Notes: generated by a model from the sequence alone, not told the origin. A DNA stretch of 7,803 bases from Gammaproteobacteria bacterium (GCA_023144715.1 JAGLFC010000141.1:1-7803); one strand, 5' to 3'. Positions 1 through 6,656 are shown, counted from the stretch's first letter. Program-made: numbers and translations.

Positions 1-884
1 TCTTCTCTTGCCTGTAATTGTGGTAAAGCTTGATCAATGGTTTGTTTGGGTGAAAGATATAGAGTAGAGTGAATATAATTGCTAATGGGCTTATCTTCCA
101 GATCCATTTCCATTAAGTCCCAAGTACTCAGGGTGAGCATCCCTTGAACATTGGTAATATTGCCACGATAGACAGGTAAGCGATTAAAACCATATTTAAT
201 GACAATATGAATGGCTTCTTTCATATCACGTTCTTCATTAAATCCAACCACATCGGCTAAGGGTATCATTGCTTCGCCTACCGTGGTATCAGCAAAGCGA
301 ATAATACGCCGTATACGCTTACGATCAATGGTAGAAGGATTGCTGGCAGATTCTGATAAATCCAATAAAACACGAATTTCTTCACGTGTAATAAACATAT
401 TTTGTGGTGCTTCACCACCGCCAACAATTTTAGTCGCAAAACGAGCAACTGTACTAAATATAATAATTAAGGGATAAAACACATAAGAAAAAAAGCGTAA
501 AATATAGATTAAATAAGTAACCAGTGTATCTGCTTTTTGTTGAAAAACACTTTTAGGGACAATTTCACCAAAAATAAGCAAGATGGGGGTCAATACTAAA
601 ATAGAAATAAAATCACCTGATGAACCAAAAAGTTCAATAAAAATGAGAGTACCCAGTGTTGATATAGTCACCGTCGCAATATTAGTACCCACGAGGGTTG
701 TGCCTAAAATCATATCAGGTTTTTTAAATAATTTTAGGGTCAGTTGAGCCCCTTTATCACCCATTTTAGCTTGGTGACGGAGTTTGAGTTTATCTGAATT
801 GACCATTGCAATTTCAGAGCCTGAAAAAAAACCCTTTAAAATAAGAAATAAAAGAATAATAAAGAATTCACTGAGCCAATCCAT
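1..884 (-). CDS. CNNM/CorC-type DUF21-CBS membrane protein, 3' part cut by window edge
   Basis: This frame is open from an ATG at 884 to the window edge, giving 294 complete codons. The product has an N-terminal DUF21 (CNNM) transmembrane domain over about residues 1-165. It carries the family motifs FFSGSE (19-24) and GEIVPKS (106-112) and several hydrophobic helices. A first CBS motif follows at about 201-260 (FNRLPVYRG...VQGMLTLSTWDLM). A second CBS begins at about 265 and is cut, so a C-terminal CorC/HlyC domain cannot be checked. Known for the family: CNNM/CorC proteins are inner-membrane divalent-cation (mainly Mg2+) transporters or efflux factors, with nucleotide-sensing CBS domains facing the cytoplasm. 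The start is well supported: a strong Shine-Dalgarno (AAGGAGA, 892-898) lies eight bases before the ATG, inside the previous gene, and the ATG overlaps that gene's stop as TAATG. It is a paralogue of the gene just upstream. Older annotation often calls such proteins hemolysins; I see no support for a toxin role. Confidence 0.88.
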   Translation of the reverse strand, partial: MDWLSEFFIILLFLILKGFFSGSEIAMVNSDKLKLRHQAKMGDKGAQLTLKLFKKPDMILGTTLVGTNIATVTISTLGTLIFIELFGSSGDFISILVLTPILLIFGEIVPKSVFQQKADTLVTYLIYILRFFSYVFYPLIIIFSTVARFATKIVGGGEAPQNMFITREEIRVLLDLSESASNPSTIDRKRIRRIIRFADTTVGEAMIPLADVVGFNEERDMKEAIHIVIKYGFNRLPVYRGNITNVQGMLTLSTWDLMEMDLEDKPISNYIHSTLYLSPKQTIDQALPQLQARE

Positions 885-2356
885 TATTGCTTCTCCTTGA
901 ATTCTTCTTTTATTAAATTTTCTGGCGGTGATTTTTCTTCTTTGGCTTTAAAAAGTTCTTCTTGGTCAGCTTGATGAGATGTATTTTCATTTGATTCAAT
1001 CGCTTGTTGTTCAGTGCTTGAATGAATAATTTTATTTTGTGCTTCTAATACTTTAGTCTGTGCTAATTTTTGTACCATTACTTTACTAATTCGTAGACCT
1101 TTTATTTCTTTAATGGTAAATTTATAGCCTTCGTGATCGATAGAATCATTAATTGCAGGCAAACGATCAAATAAACGAAAAGCAACACCTCCAATGGTGG
1201 TCATGACCTGATCTTCAATATCAAAATTAGTCAGGTTGTAAAAATCTGTCAAGCGCATATCACCGGGTACAATATAACTATTATCATCATCTTCACGATA
1301 ATATTCCATACCTTCCATCGCACCACTGATTTCACCAAAAATAAAGGTGAGTACATCTTTCATGGTGATCAAACCAAGAACTTCACCATATTCGCCTAAA
1401 ATAATAGCAACACGTGTGTTATGAGTTTGAAAATATTCAAACATCTCATCTATTTTTTTAGTAGGGGGTACAAAATCAGCAGGTTTCATAATCATATCCA
1501 GCGTAATATCATCCATTTTTCCACCCCCACGAATTAATTTAAGCAAATCTTCTGAGTGAATAAAACCAATCACATTATCCCAATGCCCTTTATAAAGAGG
1601 GATTCTAGGATGACGAAAGGCACGAAATTGTTCAATTAATTCAGCGACAGGTAATTCAGCATCCAATAGCATAATACGTGGACTAGGAGTCATAATACGT
1701 GAAATATCAGTTTCAGAAGCTTCTAAAACATTATCAATTAAAATGCGTTCAGTGGCATCAATAATCCCCGTTTCTTCTCCTTCTTCGAGTAAAGTTCTAA
1801 ATTCATCAGGTTGAAGAATATTCTGGCGATCCACATTTTCACCGACAATTAATGTGGTCACATAATCAGAAATAAAACGAATGCCCTCACGTAAAGGGGT
1901 AATAATAATAATCCATCGAGGTAAAATTTTAGCAGTAATGCGAGAGGCAAATTTTATTGGAAAGTTAACCGCAATGGTTTTAGGGGTCACTTCACCAATT
2001 AATAGCAGTAAAGGCACCATAATAAGAATATTAATCCAGCCAATATTTTGTTCAGCAAAAAATAATAATAAAATAGAAGTCATATTAACAGCAGAAGCAA
2101 TATTAACCAGTTCATTACCACATAAAATGGAAATAATCAGTCGTCGTGGTTCATCTAACATTGCATGAATACTTTCTGAATCTTTATTGGTTGATTGCCG
2201 TAATTTTTGCAAATCAATACGACTCAGGGAAAAAAGGGCAGTTTCTGACCCTGAAAATACAGCTGAAGAAATCAGTAAAATAACCTGAAATAAACACCTC
2301 AGTGTTAATTCTAGATCCGTTGCACTGAGGTTAAATGACTGGAAAAATTCATTCAT
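884..2356 (-). CDS. CNNM/CorC-type DUF21-CBS-CorC_HlyC membrane protein (complete)
   Basis: A complete 490-residue member of the CNNM/CorC (HlyC/CorC) divalent-cation transporter family, somewhat longer than typical bacterial members. Domains in order: DUF21 membrane domain about 15-190, with VFSGSETALFS (33-43) and GEVTPKTIA (121-129); acidic linker ILQPDEFRTLLEEGEETG (180-197), typical of the family; CBS1 about 215-280; CBS2 about 285-340 (TRVAIILGEYGEVLGLITMKDVL); CorC/HlyC domain about 355-435 (IVPGDMRLTDFYNLTNF...TIGGVAFRLFDRLP). From about 436 to the end there is a hydrophilic, Glu/Lys/Gln-rich tail that looks disordered. The inferred role is Mg2+ or other divalent-cation efflux at the inner membrane, gated by nucleotide binding to the CBS pair. 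The gene starts four bases after the stop of the phosphatase gene and overlaps the next CNNM gene by one base. No good Shine-Dalgarno is seen before its ATG, so re-initiation from the upstream gene is plausible. Confidence 0.93.
   Translation of the reverse strand: MNEFFQSFNLSATDLELTLRCLFQVILLISSAVFSGSETALFSLSRIDLQKLRQSTNKDSESIHAMLDEPRRLIISILCGNELVNIASAVNMTSILLLFFAEQNIGWINILIMVPLLLLIGEVTPKTIAVNFPIKFASRITAKILPRWIIIITPLREGIRFISDYVTTLIVGENVDRQNILQPDEFRTLLEEGEETGIIDATERILIDNVLEASETDISRIMTPSPRIMLLDAELPVAELIEQFRAFRHPRIPLYKGHWDNVIGFIHSEDLLKLIRGGGKMDDITLDMIMKPADFVPPTKKIDEMFEYFQTHNTRVAIILGEYGEVLGLITMKDVLTFIFGEISGAMEGMEYYREDDDNSYIVPGDMRLTDFYNLTNFDIEDQVMTTIGGVAFRLFDRLPAINDSIDHEGYKFTIKEIKGLRISKVMVQKLAQTKVLEAQNKIIHSSTEQQAIESNENTSHQADQEELFKAKEEKSPPENLIKEEFKEKQ
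892..898 (-). promoter_or_regulatory. Shine-Dalgarno of the second CNNM gene, inside the upstream coding end
   Basis: The minus strand reads AAGGAGA here, eight bases before the ATG at 884. It lies within the last codons of the preceding CNNM gene. With the TAATG stop/start overlap, this points to translational coupling of the two paralogues and fixes the start of the downstream gene. Confidence 0.8.
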
Positions 2357-2360
2357 ATTA

Positions 2361-3818
2361 TTATTTTCTAGCGTCTTTGCTAATAAGATCGCTTAATGGT
2401 TCAACAGGATAACATAAAGGTGTCATTTTTTTACCTATTTTGACCATTGCTCCTATTTTTTCAGGATTACCTCCATAGATAATGCTATGACCCTTAATAC
2501 CGCCAATATCTTCCCAAAAAGTTTCTTCATCATCCATAGGGGTATGACCCACAATAAGAGGGGTATGATCAGCCACATTTAAGCAACGACGTAATTTTTT
2601 AATATCACCTTTATTATAGCCAGACATTCTATTGGAATTTTGTAAACGTCGGGAGGTTAAATCTTTAATCAGCTTAGAATGATGAGTTATATTGATGAGT
2701 GCATGTAGATTAACCGCTGAAATTGGCGGTCCAGCATGGCAACAGATAAAATGCTTGGAATAAGCCAAATAAGGAAGATTATTATAAAACCGTTGCATTT
2801 CTTTTTTGTAGGATTTACCACGTGATTTTTTTAATTGTTTTTCCCAAAGTAGTCCTTGTGGAATTCCTTTTTTGCCAATGTCTTCAGAAAAGCTATCGTG
2901 ATTACCACGAATATAAAATACATTTTTAGGAAAATGTAATTTTAGTTTAAAAATAATATCCATAATCAGCATGGATGTTTCCATTTTATCATAGTGTCCT
3001 TCTATTTCAGGATGTACTGCATCGCCTAAAATAATTAAACACGTATTTCCTTTTTCTAAGGCACTTAAAAAATTATTTTGGCTTAATAAAGTCAGTAGGT
3101 TATCTATTTGTGCATGTAAGTCACCCACAATAATAGGGGTTAATTTATCGGGAATGGCTAATACTCCACCAAGGTGATTATCAATGTTTTTTTCACGATA
3201 AACTTCATGCTCCATAATGCCATTGACTTTTTGAATTAACTTAAAAGCATCATTAGAATTAAGTGTTTTTTTAGGATCGCCTAATATTTTTGCTAATTTC
3301 GTTACCTTATCTTCACGCCATTTTTTTATTTTATTTAACGTTTTTTCTTTTAAAAGGGGAGCAATACAACTGCCTTTTTCAGGGTGATAACATTTAAAAA
3401 CAAGTTTACCTTCACGATTAGAAATACTTAATTGTTGTTTAGGTAGATCCTTAGACATATTTAAAAAAGTGGATTGTTGATTATCATTACTGCCTAGTAT
3501 AATTTTATCATCATCTTTTATACGAAAAAAACCACTGATTTGAGAATAATACGTGTTAGGATTAAATAACAGATAATTGGGTTCTCGAAAGGAATTTTGC
3601 TTATCGGAAAGAGGCAGTTCAGGATAGAGATGCAAGACTTGTGAGTCAAGACCAACACGGATTTCTAATGGATAATTTTCCACTGGAAACATAATTTTTT
3701 TCTTGGGAAGTTGATAATTACTTTTAATTTCAACTTTTTCACATTGCTCTAAATCAGAAAAAGCAATTTTTATTAATTTTAAAAGGCTTTTACGTTTCTT
3801 TGCCGTACTTTTTGCCAT
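2361..3818 (-). CDS. PPP-family metallophosphatase with an extra N-terminal region
   Basis: A 485-residue protein whose C-terminal half (about 225-465) carries the metallophosphatase motif series in order: GDLHAQ (232-237), GDAVHP (265-270), RGNHD (304-308), CHAGPP (360-365) and GHTPM (424-428). The expected metal ligands (D233, H235, D266, N306, H361, H425) and catalytic His (H307) are present. In the second motif the usual PPP pattern GDxVDRG is GDAVHPE, so the Asp-Arg-Gly part is lost although the metal-binding Asp remains. The order and the HAG/GHTP motifs place it nearer PPP Ser/Thr-phosphatase/ApaH-like enzymes than other calcineurin-like groups. Residues 1-220 are not phosphatase core; residues about 90-155 (RIKDDDKIILG...LSISNREGKLVF...EKGS) look like a degenerate FHA-type beta-sandwich. 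No signal peptide or membrane segment is seen; the N-terminus is Lys-rich, so it is probably cytoplasmic. The substrate is unknown. It lies 36 bases after the P-loop gene and four bases before a CNNM gene. Confidence 0.85.
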   Translation of the reverse strand: MAKSTAKKRKSLLKLIKIAFSDLEQCEKVEIKSNYQLPKKKIMFPVENYPLEIRVGLDSQVLHLYPELPLSDKQNSFREPNYLLFNPNTYYSQISGFFRIKDDDKIILGSNDNQQSTFLNMSKDLPKQQLSISNREGKLVFKCYHPEKGSCIAPLLKEKTLNKIKKWREDKVTKLAKILGDPKKTLNSNDAFKLIQKVNGIMEHEVYREKNIDNHLGGVLAIPDKLTPIIVGDLHAQIDNLLTLLSQNNFLSALEKGNTCLIILGDAVHPEIEGHYDKMETSMLIMDIIFKLKLHFPKNVFYIRGNHDSFSEDIGKKGIPQGLLWEKQLKKSRGKSYKKEMQRFYNNLPYLAYSKHFICCHAGPPISAVNLHALINITHHSKLIKDLTSRRLQNSNRMSGYNKGDIKKLRRCLNVADHTPLIVGHTPMDDEETFWEDIGGIKGHSIIYGGNPEKIGAMVKIGKKMTPLCYPVEPLSDLISKDARK

Positions 3819-3854
3819 ATAAATTTACTCTGATAATGTTAATTAAGTGACTTG

Positions 3855-4457
3855 TTATTCAATAATAATTTGCAAGGGAGGATCTTGATGTGATTCACGA
3901 ATATAAATGAAAAGTCCTTGTTCTGCAAGGTATTGAGCCACAGTATGATAAATATGCAATTGTTGTTCAATTTGTACTAAAGTCACATTTTTATCCACAT
4001 AATGTGTCCCTTTTTTTGCTCGTTCAAGCCGCCATTTTAATAGTGTAGTGGCAGGAGGTAGTATAAACTCAAAAGCATAACGTTTACACCAATCGACTGA
4101 CCAAAAATATTGTTTAATCGGAGGTATGAGAATTCGTTCAAAGTCTAACTGTAAAGGTGAGCTTGCTTCAATATACTGAGGATCAAAAACAGTCAAAGCC
4201 TCATCAATACCGAAAAAAGGAAAACCAAGGTGAATTTCCCTTGGACGTAATGCCAAACTTTGTGCCGTCCACCATTTATCCATAGAGAGATTGGCATAAC
4301 CTTCCTCAGACCAACCCCCTAGATTTCTGACGAAAGTACTCTTGCCAGAACCAGGTGGCCCTGTGACCAATAAAGCTCTAAACTTCAGGTCAGCAGGGAA
4401 TGGAATATCTTTGATAATTTGAATATCATCAAAAGGTTTGGTTTTTAAACAAAACAT
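3855..4457 (-). CDS. P-loop NTPase of unknown function, kinase-like
   Basis: A 200-residue soluble protein with a clear Walker A motif, GPPGSGKST (33-41), after a hydrophobic strand (RALLVT). An LSMDKWW segment (57-63) follows, where small kinases such as polynucleotide kinase or zeta-toxin-like proteins often carry a catalytic Asp (here D60). A basic stretch near 139-152 (LLKWRLERAKKGTH) could act as the arginine-containing lid. These features favour a small-molecule or nucleic-acid kinase fold over an AAA+ machine: there is no Walker B/sensor series, and the length is that of a single kinase domain. I do not recognise a named family, and the substrate is unknown. The ATG directly follows the Pit stop codon (TAAATG, no gap) and there is no obvious Shine-Dalgarno, suggesting coupled translation. 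The next gene encodes a phosphatase, so the two may form a kinase/phosphatase pair; that is inference. Confidence 0.75.
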   Translation of the reverse strand: MFCLKTKPFDDIQIIKDIPFPADLKFRALLVTGPPGSGKSTFVRNLGGWSEEGYANLSMDKWWTAQSLALRPREIHLGFPFFGIDEALTVFDPQYIEASSPLQLDFERILIPPIKQYFWSVDWCKRYAFEFILPPATTLLKWRLERAKKGTHYVDKNVTLVQIEQQLHIYHTVAQYLAEQGLFIYIRESHQDPPLQIIIE

Positions 4458-5729
4458 TTATGATGTGCCAAATATAGCCTTAAAGATAAAGAAGAATAGT
4501 GCAGCGAGTATCGCACCTGCTGGTAAAGTGATTACCCAAGAGACTACAATATTGCCAATCACTCTAAGATCAATTGCACCAATACCACGTGCAAGACCCA
4601 CACCCATCACTGAACCTACCGCAATTTGCGTGGTAGAAACGGGTAAACCTGTTTTAGAAGCAACCACAACAGTAATGGCCGCGGCTAAAGTAGCACAATA
4701 ACCACGAGTCGGTGTTAATTCTGTGATTTTTGTACCAATGGTTTGCATGACTTTATAACCCATTGTTGCTAGACCAATGACAATACCCGCACCGCCTAAG
4801 AATAATATCCAAATAGGTAGACCCGATTTTTGTGTCACATTACCATCATTTTGAATAATATCAACCACAGCAGCCAAAGGACCAATACCATTGGCAACAT
4901 CATTAGAACCATGAGCAAAAGCCATTGCACAAGCAGTGAACACCATCATAGGTAAAAAGACTTTTTCGACACTGGCAAAATGAAATTCTTTATCTGCGTT
5001 TTCATCAACTTTGACTTTATTAATCATCTGACGACCAATCAATGCCACAATAATACCGATAATAGTCGCAACCACCACACTCATTAGTGGCGATAATTCA
5101 AAGTTTAAATGTTTAAGACCTTTAAATAATGTGACCAAAGAAACAATCCAACCAACGAGAAAGACATACATAGGACCCCATTTTTTGGCATTTTCAAAGG
5201 GTGTTTCTGTGTTGATAATGAGTTTGCGAATGCTCATCATTAATAAATAAGCAATCGTTCCACCCACAATAGGAGACACTAACCAACTTGCAACGATAGA
5301 ACCGATTTTTCCCCAATGTACCGCATCAATACCAATACCAACGATAGCAAAACCTACTAATGCTCCTACGATTGTATGAGTCGTCGATACAGGCCAGCCA
5401 CGTGCAGAAGCGACCATGAGCCAGATACCTGCTGCTAATAATGCTGCTAACATACCATAGACTAATATTTCGGGTGTACCCGTAATAGAACTGGGATCAA
5501 TAATCCCTTTTCGTATCGTTTTTGTGACCGTTCCACCTGCAATAAAAGCCCCTGCAAATTCAAAAATTGCCGCAATAATAATTGCCTGTTTAACAGTGAT
5601 GGCACCAGAACCAACCGAGGTTCCCATTGCATTAGCAACATCATTTGCTCCAATTCCCCAAGTCATGTAAAAGCCAAAAACAATGGCCATGACCATAAAG
5701 ACCGTGCCCCATTCTGCAATAATTTCCAT
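4458..5729 (-). CDS. pit: Pit-family inorganic phosphate transporter
   Basis: A 423-residue polytopic inner-membrane protein with the duplicated signature of the PiT family. The first half has GANDVANAMG (27-36) and PVSTTH (113-118). The second half has HGSNDVANG (273-281) and PVSTTQ (363-368). Many hydrophobic helices flank a short hydrophilic loop around 238-255 (NKVKVDENADKEFH). Known for the family: low-affinity, constitutive-type phosphate uptake by proton (sometimes sodium) symport, with phosphate carried as a neutral metal-phosphate complex. The coupling ion cannot be read from sequence here. It is shorter than E. coli PitA (about 500 residues) but in the normal range for bacterial Pit proteins. 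A GTAGGT Shine-Dalgarno (5737-5742) precedes the ATG. It lies 63 bases downstream of its DUF47 accessory gene, the usual partnership, and its stop abuts the start of the P-loop gene. The second repeat carries Gln where the first has His; both halves otherwise look intact. Confidence 0.96.
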   Translation of the reverse strand: MEIIAEWGTVFMVMAIVFGFYMTWGIGANDVANAMGTSVGSGAITVKQAIIIAAIFEFAGAFIAGGTVTKTIRKGIIDPSSITGTPEILVYGMLAALLAAGIWLMVASARGWPVSTTHTIVGALVGFAIVGIGIDAVHWGKIGSIVASWLVSPIVGGTIAYLLMMSIRKLIINTETPFENAKKWGPMYVFLVGWIVSLVTLFKGLKHLNFELSPLMSVVVATIIGIIVALIGRQMINKVKVDENADKEFHFASVEKVFLPMMVFTACAMAFAHGSNDVANGIGPLAAVVDIIQNDGNVTQKSGLPIWILFLGGAGIVIGLATMGYKVMQTIGTKITELTPTRGYCATLAAAITVVVASKTGLPVSTTQIAVGSVMGVGLARGIGAIDLRVIGNIVVSWVITLPAGAILAALFFFIFKAIFGTS

Positions 5730-5792
5730 TATATATACCTACTAAAATTTTATAAAATTGATGATTATATTTGTAATTAAGTGATTAAATTG
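5730..5792. other. Spacer between Pit accessory gene and pit
   Basis: These 63 AT-rich bases are the largest gap inside the operon. They hold a 14-bp perfect palindrome, AATTTTATAAAATT, at 5746-5759. It is all A/T and has no U-run terminator layout. I see no promoter or terminator I would defend, so read-through from the accessory gene into pit is assumed. Confidence 0.4.
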
Positions 5793-6473
5793 TTATTTTG
5801 CAATTAAAAAACGCATTTGCTTACCGACTGTTTCGGCATTATCGGCCAAATTGCCAATCCACTGAATCATTTGATACCAGAACATAACCGAGACAGGCTT
5901 CATGTTATCTTCATTGGCAAATAAAGCACGTGCCAAATTTTGCCCCATAACATCGGTTTCAGCTTCAATTTTACACAATTCATCGACAAGATCTTCTACA
6001 TTTTCTGCTTCACGACCACTAAAACCTGTTTCAATGAGTTCGTCAATTCGTTCGACAATCACAGTGGCTTGTATACAAGTATCCACACAGCGTTGAACAA
6101 ATTCTTTGAGTGGTTGAATCATTTCGGGTGGCACAGACATATCGCGTTCCATAATTAAACCCGCAATATCTTGAGCCGTATTGGCAATACTATCTTGTGA
6201 ATCTAATAAACTAAGCAAATCACGTCTATCAACCGCCATAAACATGCTTCTCGGCAAGTGCATACGTAAGTCATCTACAAGAATATCCGCTTCTTCTTCT
6301 TTTGCGAATATTTTTTCTTGTTGTGTCGTGATTGTTGGCTGATCGCCTAAAATCAGGGCATCAAATAAGGGAGGGACTTCTGAAACACATTCTTTTACAA
6401 TGCTGATATGAGTTTGCAAGGATTTAAAAGGGGATTTGCCAAACATTGTGGCAATTTGAGGTTTTGTACGCAT
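5793..6473 (-). CDS. DUF47/PhoU-like Pit accessory protein
   Basis: A 226-residue, highly helical, acidic cytoplasmic protein of the DUF47 (TIGR00153-like) family, related to PhoU. Family-like features are the N-terminal MFGKSPFKSLQTHISIVKECV segment (residues 10-30), the acidic EEEADILVDDLRMHLPRSMF stretch (about 60-80), the DLLSLLDSQDSIANTAQDIAG stretch that follows, and the C-terminal MFWYQMIQWIGNLADNAETVG segment. In PhoU-type proteins comparable acidic clusters bind metals. Members are encoded next to Pit transporters and are thought to modulate Pit uptake; the direct neighbour here is pit, so that role is well supported by context. The start at 6473 is the first ATG in frame, with only a weak GGA upstream; a later Met at residue 10 is possible but has no better ribosome site. 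It is the first gene of the putative six-gene operon and lies just downstream of the FNR-like box. Confidence 0.93.
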   Translation of the reverse strand: MRTKPQIATMFGKSPFKSLQTHISIVKECVSEVPPLFDALILGDQPTITTQQEKIFAKEEEADILVDDLRMHLPRSMFMAVDRRDLLSLLDSQDSIANTAQDIAGLIMERDMSVPPEMIQPLKEFVQRCVDTCIQATVIVERIDELIETGFSGREAENVEDLVDELCKIEAETDVMGQNLARALFANEDNMKPVSVMFWYQMIQWIGNLADNAETVGKQMRFLIAK

Positions 6474-6541
6474 TTTTTTTGTCCAAGTTTGAGAGAAAAA
6501 AATTAGTAAAAAGGTTTTAAAAAATAATTATTATGTACTTA

Positions 6542-6548
6542 ATGTATA
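6542..6548 (-). promoter_or_regulatory. Candidate -10 element for the pap-pit operon
   Basis: The minus strand reads TATACAT at 6548-6542. If TATACA or ATACAT serves as the -10, the centre of the FNR-like box (6576.5) falls at about -40.5 or -41.5, the usual spacing for a class II FNR-activated promoter. The 5' leader would be about 60 bases. A competing -10, CATAAT (6530-6535), lies just downstream. The match is modest and the region is AT-rich, so this rests mainly on the spacing. Confidence 0.35.
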
Positions 6549-6569
6549 CCTAAATAACAACCTTTATCT

Positions 6570-6583
6570 ATGATTTAGATCAA
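6570..6583 (-). promoter_or_regulatory. FNR/CRP-family binding site (FNR-like box)
   Basis: The minus strand reads TTGATCTAAATCAT, matching nine of the ten defined positions of the FNR consensus TTGAT-N4-ATCAA. It lies about 97 bases upstream of the start codon of the Pit accessory gene, in a spacer with no other gene to serve. It could equally bind an Anr/Dnr-type relative of FNR. If functional, it would link expression of the phosphate/metal operon to oxygen or redox state. Confidence 0.5.
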
Positions 6584-6584
6584 G

Positions 6585-6621
6585 TAAAATATGAAAAAAA
6601 TAATTTTTTTTTCATATTTTA
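6585..6621. repeat. Long perfect inverted repeat (hairpin), possible bidirectional terminator
   Basis: Arms 6585-6600 and 6606-6621 are perfect reverse complements over 16 bp around a five-base loop (6601-6605). A G-T wobble (6584/6622) and two more A-T pairs extend the stem to 19. Each arm holds a run of seven A or T next to an ATG/CAT core, so the RNA from either strand forms a hairpin containing U runs. It lies 146 bases after the cobO stop and immediately upstream of the FNR-like box. It may therefore end the cobO transcript and insulate the next promoter. It is not a GC-rich classical terminator. Confidence 0.6.
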
Positions 6622-6638
6622 TTTAAACTATAAATAAT

Positions 6639-6656
6639 TTACAATAATTATTGTAA
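6639..6656. repeat. 18-bp perfect palindrome, possible operator
   Basis: TTACAATAATTATTGTAA is its own reverse complement over 18 bases. The two half-sites TTACAAT and ATTGTAA are separated by four bases, a layout typical of dimeric repressor operators. I cannot assign it to a known regulator. It lies between cobO and the FNR-like box, about 166 bases upstream of the accessory gene. Confidence 0.4.

Noticed and set aside
211..477. Plus-strand open frame
   Set aside because: It is antisense to the CBS/DUF21 coding sequence of the partial CNNM gene, and its protein shows no family motifs.
1881..2168. Plus-strand open frame
   Set aside because: It mirrors the membrane domain of the complete CNNM gene and has no independent support.
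1..2356. Hemolysin genes
   Set aside because: The old hemolysin label for DUF21-CBS proteins is not supported by any toxin feature; the motifs point to CNNM/CorC cation transport.
4438..4701. Plus-strand open frame
   Set aside because: It is antisense to the well-supported 3' end of pit.
5462..5653. Minus-strand open frame in another frame of pit
   Set aside because: It is an out-of-frame reading of the GANDVAN region; its leucine/glutamine-rich product is an artefact.
5902..6158. Two overlapping plus-strand open frames
   Set aside because: Both are antisense to the DUF47 accessory gene and show no ribosome site or motif.
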